Part shown: one piece after another, positions 35,216 through 42,602 of the stretch
Numbering within the stretch: position 1 is the first letter of the stretch
Layout: every line of letters begins with the position of its first letter
Source: CAZHMN01 sp964533705
Lineage (GTDB): Bacteria; Electryoneota; B3-LCP
Assembly: GCA_964533705.1 (NCBI GenBank)
Contig: CAZHMN010000005.1
Location: 1-57,199 of the forward strand
Length of the DNA stretch: 57,199 bases
Direction: 5' to 3'
The notes under the pieces: model-generated
Database searches by the model: none
Told to the model about the DNA's origin: nothing
Seen by the model: the letters and a program-made list of their open reading frames with translations, nothing else
Position numbers and translations under genes: made by a program

Positions 35216-35442
35216 TTGCCCTGGGAATACCCAGGCAAACAAGCTGTCCGGGCGCGCGGAGACCAATCGTAGGGCGGGGGTGTCCCGGGAGGCTCCATCG
35301 GAATTTTCACCGCTGGAATGTAGCCCACCGCTGAAGCGATGGGCTACAACGCGTAAAGGCCGCTGAACCGGCCTAAAATAAGGAAGATCAGCCCCCATGA
35401 GGGGGCTTGCGATATCGTAGCCCGGTCAATTTATGGCCGGGC
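35216..35442. repeat. cluster of five palindromes
   Basis: Five separate hairpins lie within about 230 bases: 35216-35238 (TTGCC.CTGGG, loop AATA), 35320-35347 (GTAGCCCA with inner CGC-TGAA-GCG), 35357-35374 (AGGCCG/CGGCCT), 35390-35407 (AGCCCCC-ATGA-GGGGGCT) and 35420-35442 (GCCCGGTC/GGCCGGGC). There is no gene between 35151 and 35500. The stems differ in sequence, so this is not one repeated unit; it looks like an accumulation of REP- or MITE-like elements in a decaying region. Confidence 0.75.
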
Positions 35443-35500
35443 GAGCTTTTTGACTGAAGGAATGCAGCTCCGAGCTTTAGCCTCCTTATGGGCTGCGCAC

Positions 35501-35713
35501 CTACCGTAACACAACCATCCGCTGCGCGGAGGTGTAGGTGGCCGTCTCCAACCTGATGATATACACCCCGCTGGCGTTCTCCGACGCATTCCAGTAATAG
35601 GTATGTTCCCCCGGCTTTTGCATGCCGGAGGTTAAGGTGGCAATCCTGGCGCCTAAGACGTTGTTGACAACCAGCACCAAAACTGAGGAAGCCTGATGAA
35701 TTCGGAACCTCAT
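35501..35713 (-). pseudogene. remnant of a T9SS C-terminal sorting domain
   Basis: A 70-codon frame matching the type-A C-terminal domain of type IX secreted proteins: VLVLVVNNVLGARIATLTSG, then EHTYYWNASENASGVYIIR and a tail ending RMVVLR. The beginning of the domain (normally YPNPFNPST before RFRI) is missing. Its first ATG overlaps the stop of the upstream beta-propeller gene by 4 bases and is in another frame. It has no signal peptide, so alone it could not be exported. Most likely the tail of a deleted surface protein, or a tail split from the propeller protein by a frameshift. Confidence 0.65.
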
Positions 35714-36588
35714 GGCAGCAGCTCACCGATCCAGATGCGCCCATTCGCTTCGAACGCCAGTTGTTTACCATCCGGTGAAACCGCCGGATGCAGGGCGATT
35801 ACGTCCAGAGCTTCGGTCAGGTTGACCAGCTCTCTGTCGTCCATAATCAAGAGAAAGATGTCTCCACGGGTTAAGTGGTGTCCGTCGTCTAAGGTTCGAT
35901 CGAAGAAGAGGAGGGAACCGTCTCCCGACCAGCAGGCGTTATTGCCCGGCCCCAGGGCGCTGGAGGCGCCGGTTTCCAGATTGACCAGCATCAGTCCTCT
36001 GCCCAGGGTCTCGTATACAACCCAATGGCCGTCTGGCGAGAGCAGGGGCAGACAGCTTTCCAGGTCCGGCATCGAGATTTGCTGCGGAGACAGGCCTTCA
36101 CGAATGCGATAGATGGCGTCTCCATCCTGGTAGACCCAGCCGACGGCGGAATCCGCGACCTCTTCGCCGTTCTTATTCCAGGAGCGGACACCTTCGGGAA
36201 ACCGCACCCGGATGGCGCCGTTGTACCACGAGGGCAATCCCATCGCGGGTGAGAAAGCCAGGATATGCTTCTCTCCTGAAGGACTCATACGCCAGAGTTC
36301 CCGCCCCTCGTCGGTGACCTTTTTGAAGAAGATACTGCCGTCGGGAGCGAAGGCGAATTTGAAGCCGCAGCCCATTCCGGACGCCATCGGTTTTAAGGCG
36401 CCGTTTTCCAGGTTGATTTGCAGGATTTCTGTGTACTTCGGAGTGCTGCAGTAGAGTTTGCCGTCGGGACTCCAGCGCGGAGCCATACAATAAGCCGTTT
36501 TTGGGGTTACCGGCCTGACGCTTTCAAGCTCAACGGCAGGGAGGCACAGAGGAAGGCACGTCAGTATCAGAATAATGGTTTTTCTCAT
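35710..36588 (-). CDS. secreted beta-propeller (TolB/WD40-like) protein
   Basis: About 292 residues from the ATG at 36588, which opens a signal peptide (MRKTIILILTCLPLCLPA). The body has TolB/PD40-like blades: APRWSPDGKLYCS, FAFAPDGSIFF, LPLLSPDGHWVVYE, NACWSGDGSLLFF and HPAVSPDGKQLAFEANGRIW. Each SPDG/GDG turn marks a blade; about five to six are visible. There is no catalytic domain. The stop overlaps the T9SS tail remnant. If the two were once one protein it was a T9SS cargo. Confidence 0.75.
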   Translation of the reverse strand: MRKTIILILTCLPLCLPAVELESVRPVTPKTAYCMAPRWSPDGKLYCSTPKYTEILQINLENGALKPMASGMGCGFKFAFAPDGSIFFKKVTDEGRELWRMSPSGEKHILAFSPAMGLPSWYNGAIRVRFPEGVRSWNKNGEEVADSAVGWVYQDGDAIYRIREGLSPQQISMPDLESCLPLLSPDGHWVVYETLGRGLMLVNLETGASSALGPGNNACWSGDGSLLFFDRTLDDGHHLTRGDIFLLIMDDRELVNLTEALDVIALHPAVSPDGKQLAFEANGRIWIGELLP

Positions 36589-36733
36589 GGTGGATATTGG
36601 TTTTGATCTCGTGATCAGTTTATTTATTGAAAGATAATAAGTTCCGGTGGAAAAGGCAAGCAAAATATCTTTTCAAAGTAATTTTTTCCCCTGAAATTGG
36701 CCCTCCAACCAACATAACCCGCGGAGCTTTTCC

Positions 36734-36762
36734 TTGACTAAAGCCGCGATGAAACCTATATT
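36734..36762 (+). promoter_or_regulatory. sigma70-type promoter upstream of the LptF/LptG gene
   Basis: TTGACT (36734-36739), a 17-base spacer and TATATT (36757-36762); predicted start near 36769, about 80 bases before the ATG. Confidence 0.65.
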
Positions 36763-36848
36763 ATGCGAGGATTACGGGGAACTGTTCCCCTGACTCGGGC
36801 ATAAGTTCCCTGTGTAATCGTCTGATCGAATCGAATTTTCAGAAAACG

Positions 36849-37937
36849 ATGATTCTGCCGCTGAGAATAACTGACCGATACGTTCTGGGTATTTTCGTCC
36901 GTCAACTGTTGTTTTCGCTGCTGGCTGCGGTGATTATTTTCATTGTGGTGGATCTGGTCGAACACCTCGATAAGTTCATTGACAAGAATGTCCCTTTCGT
37001 AGTAATCTTCCGCTATTACGGGTATTTTCTCCCTTATATTCTGTACCTGCTATTGCCAGTCGCTGTGCTCCTTTCCTCTTTGTTTACGGTCGGAGGGCTC
37101 AGTCGCACGCACGAACTGACGGCTATGAAAGCCTCCGGGATCGGGTTGCACCGTATATTGCTGCACCTGCTGGTTTTGGGTATCCTGCTGTCGGCGTGGA
37201 ATTTTACGTTCGGCGAAACCGTCGTGCCCTACGCCACGAAAAAAAACAAAGATCTCTATCGCTATTACGTCAAAGGCGTGACCCGAGATCAGGCCAGCCG
37301 GCGGGGAGACATCTACCTGCGAAATCTGCCCGGCCATCTGGTGCACATCAAGCACTACGACCCGGATGGCGAGGTGATCTATGATCTGGACTGGCAGCAC
37401 TTCGAGGGTGAATTCATGCGCAGCCGCATCATGGCTCGCAAGGCGACCTGGGTAGATTCCTCATGGAGGCTCGAGAGGGGTAAGTCCTGGTTTTTCAGGA
37501 AGGATAGTACCATTTTTGTCCAATTCAGGCAGAGGATTTTTTACGATCTTGGTTTCGGTCCTTCTGATCTCATGAAAGTGCGCACCGATCCCGAGGAGAT
37601 GGGTTACTGGCAGTTGAAAGATTTCGTGAAGAGGTTGCGCAGCATGGGAGGCGATCCTCATAAGTGGGACGTTGAATTGGCCTTCAAAGTATCCATGCCC
37701 TGGACCTGCGCCATCGTGGTTTTGCTGGGCGTGCCCATCGCCGCTCGTTACCGCCGCAGCGGCGTTTCGCTGTCGTTCGGCATCGGCCTGCTGATCAGCT
37801 TCATCTACTTCGGCTTTCAGCAGGTCGGTAGAATCATGGGATACAACAGCATGGTGGAACCGGGGGCAGCCGCCTGGATGGGGAATATCGTGTTTCTGAT
37901 ACTGGGGGCGTTTTTGTACTGGCGGGTTCGGAAATAG
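36849..37937 (+). CDS. LptF/LptG (YjgP/YjgQ) permease
   Basis: A 362-residue inner-membrane subunit of the lipopolysaccharide transporter. It has three N-terminal membrane helices (LLFSLLAAVIIFIVVDLVEHLDKFID, then the stretch after ILYLLLPVAVLLSSLF), the family motif SRTHELTAMKASGIGLHRI on the coupling side, a periplasmic beta-jellyroll (about 130-270) and three C-terminal helices (VVLLGVPIAAR, GIGLLISFIYFGFQQ). Whether it is LptF or LptG is not decidable from motifs alone. A strong promoter lies upstream and tRNA-Pro follows. Confidence 0.93.
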   Translation: MILPLRITDRYVLGIFVRQLLFSLLAAVIIFIVVDLVEHLDKFIDKNVPFVVIFRYYGYFLPYILYLLLPVAVLLSSLFTVGGLSRTHELTAMKASGIGLHRILLHLLVLGILLSAWNFTFGETVVPYATKKNKDLYRYYVKGVTRDQASRRGDIYLRNLPGHLVHIKHYDPDGEVIYDLDWQHFEGEFMRSRIMARKATWVDSSWRLERGKSWFFRKDSTIFVQFRQRIFYDLGFGPSDLMKVRTDPEEMGYWQLKDFVKRLRSMGGDPHKWDVELAFKVSMPWTCAIVVLLGVPIAARYRRSGVSLSFGIGLLISFIYFGFQQVGRIMGYNSMVEPGAAAWMGNIVFLILGAFLYWRVRK

Positions 37938-37978
37938 GGGACTAACCAGCGCAGAAGCGCGTTAAAGCCTGCAGCCTC

Positions 37979-38007
37979 TTGACAAAGGCGTTGGAAGGTT
38001 GTATATT
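37979..38007 (+). promoter_or_regulatory. promoter of tRNA-Pro
   Basis: Perfect TTGACA (37979-37984), a 17-base spacer and TATATT (38002-38007); the tRNA begins 28 bases later. Confidence 0.75.
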
Positions 38008-38035
38008 GAAGTTCGCTTTTTTTAGTGTATTTTTT

Positions 38036-38109
38036 CGGGGCGTAGCGCAGCTCGGTAGCGCGTCTGCTTTGGGAGCAGAAAGTCGTCGGTTCAAATCCGG
38101 CCGCCCCGA
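38036..38109 (+). tRNA. tRNA-Pro (anticodon TGG)
   Basis: A 74-base cloverleaf: acceptor CGGGGCG/CGCCCCG, D-stem GCGC/GCGC, anticodon stem TCTGC/GCAGA with loop TTTGGGA (anticodon TGG), T-arm GTCGG-TTCAAAT-CCGGC, discriminator A. No CCA is encoded. Decodes CCA and, by wobble, other proline codons. Confidence 0.95.
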
Positions 38110-38141
38110 CAGGGCAGTGCTCATATTTCGCGGTTCATTCT

Positions 38142-38513
38142 ATGTCTCTAATCGGTAACCTTCTATGGATTATCCTGGGTGGAGGGATTCTGATCTTCCT
38201 GGGATACCTGATTGGAGGGCTGCTCCTTTGCCTCACCATCGTGGGCATCCCTTTCGGCGTGCAATGCTTTAAACTGTCGGTCTTGGGCATTTGCCCATTC
38301 GGCGCGAAGATAATCAACAAGCCGTCCAATACGAGCGTTTTGCCTACCATGATGAATGTCCTGTGGATATTGATCGGCGGTATCTGGATCGCCCTGACTC
38401 ACGTGATATTCGCCGGTTTGACCGCCATGACCGTCATCGGCATTCCGTTCGCCGTGCAACACATGAAATTAGCCGCGCTTGCGTTGACGCCTTTCGGTAG
38501 ATCAATAGAATAA
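38142..38513 (+). CDS. yccF: YccF domain inner-membrane protein
   Basis: A 123-residue protein with two repeats of the YccF (DUF307) motif: LLWIILGGGILIFLGYLIGGLLLC...IVGIPFGVQCFKL and VLWILIGGIWIALTHVIFAGLTAMTVIGIPFAVQHMKL, each followed by a PFG turn. Four membrane helices. Function unknown; widely conserved. It starts 32 bases after tRNA-Pro. Confidence 0.9.
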   Translation: MSLIGNLLWIILGGGILIFLGYLIGGLLLCLTIVGIPFGVQCFKLSVLGICPFGAKIINKPSNTSVLPTMMNVLWILIGGIWIALTHVIFAGLTAMTVIGIPFAVQHMKLAALALTPFGRSIE

Positions 38514-38670
38514 TCCTCCTTCTCTCGGGAACCGCCCGGGCTTCCCTGATGGTTTAACGGATGAACAATGAAGTGCTTTGATCTTCACGATCATGGTGCT
38601 GCTGAAGTTCAAATGAGATAGAGGTAAAAGTTACAAATTTATGGAGGGAAGTTCCACAGGGAGGTAGATA

Positions 38671-39189
38671 ATGAAAAGGTATGAATTATTATTAGTGCCA
38701 CTGTTAAGCATAACGCTTCTGGGGATGTTCGTTCCCGGCGTTTACGCTCAACAAACCACCGATCCGCATCAACGAATGCAACAACAGCAGCAGATGCAGC
38801 AGCAACAGCAAATGCAGCAACAACAGCAGATGTTGCGTATGGGTGAAATGATGGCGCGCATGGATCACATGCAAGCGAGGCTTCATCAACTCATGCAGAC
38901 GATGAATCAGGAAATGGAAATGAAGCAGACTCGCAACAGGATGCAATATGACAAGATGCAGCATATGAACCAATCCATGAGTGGCATGATTGATGAGATG
39001 AAGGGGGCTATGGCCCACTACGAAGAGCTGATCCAGGATGAAACCCTGAAGACCGATCATCTGATGCAGAAGGATTTTAAGCAATTTCACGACCACTTTC
39101 AAGACATCACTGATCAGGTCGAGCAGACGTTGCACCTCTTAGAGCAGATGAATGAACAGCTACGGCAGCAGGGCGGTGGCGGAGAGTAA
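38671..39189 (+). CDS. Met/Gln/His-rich periplasmic coiled-coil protein
   Basis: A 172-residue protein with a signal peptide (MKRYELLLVPLLSITLLGMF, cleavage near VYAQ), then three exact tandem MQQQQQ units (residues 36-53), then a long helix rich in Met and His (GEMMARMDHMQARLHQLMQ, QYDKMQHMNQSMSGM, HYEELIQDETLKTDHLM). It ends in a GGGGE tail. Many M-x-x-M and H-x-x-M spacings suggest soft-metal (copper or silver) binding or simply a periplasmic coiled-coil chaperone; neither is proven. AGGGAGGT lies 5 bases before the ATG. A beta-barrel gene follows after 9 bases. Confidence 0.75.
   Translation: MKRYELLLVPLLSITLLGMFVPGVYAQQTTDPHQRMQQQQQMQQQQQMQQQQQMLRMGEMMARMDHMQARLHQLMQTMNQEMEMKQTRNRMQYDKMQHMNQSMSGMIDEMKGAMAHYEELIQDETLKTDHLMQKDFKQFHDHFQDITDQVEQTLHLLEQMNEQLRQQGGGGE
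38776..38829 (+). repeat. three 18-bp tandem units coding MQQQQQ
   Basis: Units at 38776-38793, 38794-38811 and 38812-38829 each encode MQQQQQ but use different CAA/CAG orders. The synonymous differences point to an old, protein-level repeat rather than recent slippage. Confidence 0.9.
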
Positions 39190-39198
39190 AGTTTTCAG

Positions 39199-40059
39199 TT
39201 GAAGAAGTTGAACCACAAACAGCAGAAAACTCTACGGCGAACCTATGCGGCGGCGGTGACGATTGTTCTTGCCAATCTTGCCATCGCCGCCTCGCTATAT
39301 GCACAGACCGTCAACTATACCGGATTTCTGCAATTTTCCACGGGCAAATACATTTTCGCCCAGCGCACCAATAGTTTATATTTTTACAACGGATTGATCA
39401 TTAATGCCGGTCAATTCAGCGTTTCGGCGAGTATCCCGCTTATCGTTCAAAATTCACCGTGGATATCAACGAGTGGTGCGGGTATGATTCCTTCGGGTGG
39501 AACGCAGCACTCGCAGGTGGGTAAGGCCACACGCAGGAATAAGATCACGCTGGTCGATTCCACGAATTATGAAAAAATTGGATTGGGTGATCCCCTCATA
39601 TCGGGGACGTTCAATCTGTTACGGGAAAGCGGCGTAATTCCCGGACTGGATTTCACCCTCGGCATCAAAGTCCCCATGGCTTCCGCGAACCAGGGGTTTG
39701 GAACCGGGGAGTGGGATTACGGTTTTGGAGGATCCCTGTCGAAATCTCTTGGAGGCACATTTTTATTCGTTGATGTGAACTACTGGATGCTGGGTGATTT
39801 ACCTGATCTGAATTTCGAAGATCCGGTTCTTTATAGTCTTGCTATAGGTCGCACACTTGCAGGCGGGGAGTGGGGTGTTTTGGCGTCAATATCGGGCAAT
39901 TCCAGGACGATGGAGCGCGTTGACCCGCCGATGCAGGTAACTTTAGCAGGAAATTACCAGGTCAGTGCGGATATCCACCTAATGGGCAGTGTAGCCGTTG
40001 GTTTGACGGAAACGTCGCCTGATTTTGTCGTTTCATTGGGGTGGCGTACCGGTATTTAA
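39199..40059 (+). CDS. outer-membrane beta-barrel (transporter-like) protein
   Basis: A 286-residue protein from a TTG start at 39199 (MKKLNHKQQ). A signal peptide (about 16-36, ending SLYAQ) is followed by barrel strands: VNYTGFLQFSTGKYIF, LIINAGQFSVSASIPLIVQ, LGDPLISGTFNLLRESG, LDFTLGIKVPMAS, TGEWDYGFGGSLSKSL, FLFVDVNYWMLGD, and the last strand PDFVVSLGWRTGI. The pattern (LGDP, KVP, GTGEWD) resembles MetA-pathway/phenol-degradation-type transporters. It is 9 bases after the Met/Gln-rich gene, so the two probably work together in the envelope. Confidence 0.78.
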   Translation: MKKLNHKQQKTLRRTYAAAVTIVLANLAIAASLYAQTVNYTGFLQFSTGKYIFAQRTNSLYFYNGLIINAGQFSVSASIPLIVQNSPWISTSGAGMIPSGGTQHSQVGKATRRNKITLVDSTNYEKIGLGDPLISGTFNLLRESGVIPGLDFTLGIKVPMASANQGFGTGEWDYGFGGSLSKSLGGTFLFVDVNYWMLGDLPDLNFEDPVLYSLAIGRTLAGGEWGVLASISGNSRTMERVDPPMQVTLAGNYQVSADIHLMGSVAVGLTETSPDFVVSLGWRTGI

Positions 40060-40100
40060 AGCTGAATAATGTAATTTAGGCGGAATCTACGCTATAGATA

Positions 40101-40173
40101 GCGCCCGTAGCTCAATGGATAGAGCATCGGCCTTCTAAGCCGAGGGTTCTGGGTTCGATCCCCAGCGGGCGTA
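40101..40173 (+). tRNA. tRNA-Arg (anticodon TCT)
   Basis: A 73-base cloverleaf: acceptor GCGCCCG/CGGGCGT, D-stem GCTC/GAGC, anticodon stem TCGGC/GCCGA with loop CTTCTAA (anticodon TCT), T-arm CTGGG-TTCGATC-CCCAG, discriminator A. It reads AGA/AGG. A tyrosine integrase gene lies 97 bases downstream, so its 3' part is the likely attachment site. Confidence 0.95.
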
Positions 40174-40248
40174 CAGGTGATCACGCACGAATCCGGGATA
40201 TTTCGAATGGGTTTGTGTGGCGTTTTGTGGGGATTTTGGGCATATTTA

Positions 40249-40268
40249 ATTGCAAAATGATTGCAAAA
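40249..40268. repeat. ATTGCAAAA direct repeat, 11-bp spacing
   Basis: ATTGCAAAA at 40249-40257 and again at 40260-40268, one helical turn apart, between the putative attachment site and the integrase stop codon. Possible arm-type integrase binding sites. Confidence 0.45.
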
Positions 40269-40270
40269 AA

Positions 40271-41296
40271 TCATCCGACACATGTCAAAGCTTCTGCAGC
40301 CTCAAGCAGATCGTTCGGTACTACGTGAGTGTAAATTTCAGTCGTCGCGGTACTGCTATACCCCAACATTTTGGCTATCTTCGTTAAGTGAATCCCCTTT
40401 CTGACTAAATCACTCGCCGCCGTGTGCCGTAAACAGTGTAAGTGCAGACTTTTTCGAATCCCCGCTTTATCGCGGTAACGCTTGAAAAGATGAATAACCC
40501 AGTGTGAAGTGTAATCAAACGGCTTCGGTTGTGATCTATCAAGGGACATAATGACCTGCATTAATTCAAGAGAGATCGGTAGTGTTCGCTCTTTTTTTGT
40601 CTTTGTTTTTTTAAAGGTAAGCTGTTTTTGTTCAAGATCTATATCCGACCATTGTAGATTGAGCGCTTCACTCCGACGGCATCCTGTTAGAAGGTAGAAT
40701 TTGAAAAGCTGTAGGTGCTTTTCATTTTTAATTATTGATAGGAACCGCGCTTTTTCACCTGGTGATAAGCAAAGCGGGATATTTTTTGCTTTCACTTTTG
40801 GAATCATACCCTTTTTCGCAAACGGATTCACTCGCAAATACTTCTCCCCAGGTTTTTCCCCCGCCCAATTAAAGGCTGTTCTGAGTGCTCGCAGTTCAAT
40901 ACTCGCTGAGGCGGGTTTGATTGTTTCATCCTTGAATTTGCGGTATTGATGCGCAACTTTCTCTGTTATCGAAGTTAAAGCGCAATCACCTGTGAAATTT
41001 AGCAGCCTTCTAAGTGAATACTCATCGGTTGAAACGGTCCGCTTTGCTTTCCCCAGTCTGCGCCGGTCTTCCAGATAAATGTTGATGAATTCCGACAGAA
41101 GAATCGGTTTTAATTTATCAACCGGTTCCAAACCATCTTCAATACGAATGATGTTTTCTTCGATCTTACGTAGCATCTCCATAGCGACTTTTTTGTCAGC
41201 TGTTTTCGTTGATCTCATAAAATGCTTTCCGTTTACATAGCCGGTTACGTAATAAACGTACCCGCTTTTTCGTTTCCGTTTGAAGAGTGTCGCCAT
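40271..41296 (-). CDS. tyrosine recombinase/integrase
   Basis: A 341-residue phage-type integrase. The N-terminal arm-binding region (RKRKSGYVYYVTGYVNGKHF) is followed by a SAM-like core-binding domain (about 65-165) and the catalytic domain (about 170-335). The catalytic set is Arg in TGCRRSEAL, Lys in KTKKERTLP, HxxR in HCLRHTAAS, a Tyr where His/Trp is common (MLGYSS), and nucleophile Tyr in TEIYTHV. It should integrate and excise the element at the nearby tRNA-Arg. Its mRNA has a long structured leader (41333-41443). Confidence 0.95.
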   Translation of the reverse strand: MATLFKRKRKSGYVYYVTGYVNGKHFMRSTKTADKKVAMEMLRKIEENIIRIEDGLEPVDKLKPILLSEFINIYLEDRRRLGKAKRTVSTDEYSLRRLLNFTGDCALTSITEKVAHQYRKFKDETIKPASASIELRALRTAFNWAGEKPGEKYLRVNPFAKKGMIPKVKAKNIPLCLSPGEKARFLSIIKNEKHLQLFKFYLLTGCRRSEALNLQWSDIDLEQKQLTFKKTKTKKERTLPISLELMQVIMSLDRSQPKPFDYTSHWVIHLFKRYRDKAGIRKSLHLHCLRHTAASDLVRKGIHLTKIAKMLGYSSTATTEIYTHVVPNDLLEAAEALTCVG

Positions 41297-41332
41297 TGTT
41301 GACCTCCGCTATTGAGAGTACTAAGGCCGGTC

Positions 41333-41443
41333 TTGTCAACGCCCATAGGAGGCGCCGGTGTCTTTGCAGAACACCGAGACCGGCTCGTGATTCAGGAAAA
41401 GTAAAGCCAGAGCGAACTCTGGCCGCTCCTATGGTTTTGACAA
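41333..41443 (-). ncRNA. structured leader of the integrase mRNA, or MITE-like palindrome
   Basis: An outer stem (41333-41351 with 41426-41443; TTGTCAA and CCATAGGAG arms) encloses two perfect hairpins: 41356-41376 (CGGTGT/ACACCG) and 41406-41423 (GCCAGAG-CGAA-CTCTGGC). A competing pairing exists between GCCGGTCT (about 41326-41333) and AGACCGGC (about 41377-41384), which would exclude the outer stem. A promoter at 41448-41476 predicts transcription starting at about 41441, exactly at the outer stem. The element has no coding capacity. Confidence 0.55.
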
Positions 41444-41447
41444 CTAA

Positions 41448-41476
41448 AATATAACATCCCAAATCGAGAAAGTCAA
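41448..41476 (-). promoter_or_regulatory. sigma70-type promoter for the integrase leader
   Basis: On the minus strand TTGACT (41476-41471), a 17-base spacer and TATATT (41453-41448). The -10 region shares GTTATATTTTAGT with the promoter at 48365-48393. Confidence 0.65.
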
Positions 41477-41502
41477 GAAAAATCTTCCATCCTGATAAGA
41501 TA

Positions 41503-41745
41503 TTATACACTTGTCGAAACTTCATTGCGGTCCAGCCACCTATCCAGTTTGGATTTCTTGAATCGTATCTGTTTGTTGATTTTATGGTGAGGAATTTTTC
41601 GCATCCTCACCCATTCTCTAAGAGTATATTCGCTGATGGAGAGATATTGGGCTGCTTCATGAACAGAGAAAACCTCTTTAACAGGTTCGGTTTGCCTACG
41701 AATCTGTTGAAGCTCGGTTAGTATGTCCTTCAGCAGCTCTTCCAT
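41503..41745 (-). CDS. excisionase/AlpA-type helix-turn-helix protein
   Basis: An 80-residue protein. Residues 1-20 form a helix (EELLKDILTELQQIRRQ); residues about 25-72 are an HTH_17/excisionase domain (VFSVHEAAQYLSISEYTLREWVRMRKIPHHKINKQIRF). Such proteins direct excision or activate integrase transcription in mobile elements. It starts 3 bases after the stop of the upstream small gene. Confidence 0.85.
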   Translation of the reverse strand: MEELLKDILTELQQIRRQTEPVKEVFSVHEAAQYLSISEYTLREWVRMRKIPHHKINKQIRFKKSKLDRWLDRNEVSTSV

Positions 41746-41748
41746 TTT

Positions 41749-42144
41749 TTATTTCTTGGACTTGTATTCTTGGTACAGGTCATTCTGGACACAGATAACC
41801 TTCACGGCTTCGTTCATCTCATGCCAAATTTTGTTCTGAATGTTTTTGAGTTCTGCCGCTTTTGAGCTATCCAGGTTCGCTGATTTTGCAAGTCGATCAA
41901 TGATACCTAAAAGCTTATCCCGATTGTAATCAATGATTCTGATCGCTTCCTTGATTTCGACCGGGTCGAATTCTGCAAAATCGAAAACATGTTGCTCTCC
42001 GCAATGAGCGCAGACTGGCGTCACCAGTTTTCTGTCTTTGAGTAATGCTCTAATATCGTTGCGCTCCTCAAAGGCACAACCTTTTCCTCTCCCTCTTCCT
42101 CTGATAATGAAGTAATCCATCAGTTCCTCAGAATTATTGTTCAC
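41749..42144 (-). CDS. small hypothetical protein with CxxC motif
   Basis: A 131-residue protein with a Arg/Gly-rich patch (IIRGRGRGKGCAF), a CAHCG motif followed by HVF that could bind zinc with the upstream Cys, and a helical C-terminal half (EAIRIIDYNRDKLLGIIDRL). I do not recognise the family. It lies between the iteron-like region and the HTH gene, 3 bases before the latter, so a role in element replication or control is possible. Confidence 0.6.
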   Translation of the reverse strand: MNNNSEELMDYFIIRGRGRGKGCAFEERNDIRALLKDRKLVTPVCAHCGEQHVFDFAEFDPVEIKEAIRIIDYNRDKLLGIIDRLAKSANLDSSKAAELKNIQNKIWHEMNEAVKVICVQNDLYQEYKSKK

Positions 42145-42334
42145 AATTGCTTCAGAAAGCCTTTAACAGTTTGTTGGAGCGATTTTATACCCTATAACAG
42201 GGTGCAGTGAAGTATTTCAGCTGTTCAAGCACAAAACCACTTCCCATGAATCCGTCTATGAAACTGCTTTGCTTTAGAGGATCCTGCAGGTGTTTCTGTG
42301 TTATCATCATCTCGCTTTCATGCGTTTAAGGTTG

Positions 42335-42534
42335 TTGAGTTTTGAGTTTCCATTTTTAAAACTCAAGGCAAAACTCAAGGCTTTTCTCTGCGTATATTTC
42401 ATATTATTTACCCCTAATTGAGTTTATTGAGTTATTTTCTAATAATTAGAGGAAGAGTAAAATAAAAGTATTAGAAAGAGGGAAAAGGCTAAAAGTACAA
42501 GAGAAGTAGGTCAAATAAAACTCAAATAACTCAA
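42335..42534. repeat. iteron-like cluster of TTGAGT/ACTCAA motifs
   Basis: Eight copies of TTGAGT or its complement in 200 AT-rich bases: 42335, 42342, 42361, 42373, 42418, 42427, 42520 and 42529. They come in four pairs with 7, 12, 9 and 9 base steps; the first two pairs face each other. Two copies are part of a 12-base direct repeat (AAACTCAAGGCA-like). No gene is visible between 42145 and 42602. Next to a primase-helicase gene this is the best candidate for the element's replication origin. Confidence 0.6.
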
Positions 42535-42602
42535 GCCTCCCCGTTTTCTTCGCCATAACCGTAGATTAGGAGAATGAGTTTTCCCCCGAGTTTTGGAGTT
42601 TC

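Noticed and set aside
35388..35771. Longer alternative minus-strand frame over the sorting-domain remnant
   Set aside because: It crosses palindromes in a frame without protein-like sequence; the T9SS tail is in the other frame.
42145..42602. CRISPR array in the repeat-rich stretch
   Set aside because: The repeats are only 6-12 bases at irregular spacing with no spacer pattern; no Cas genes are present.
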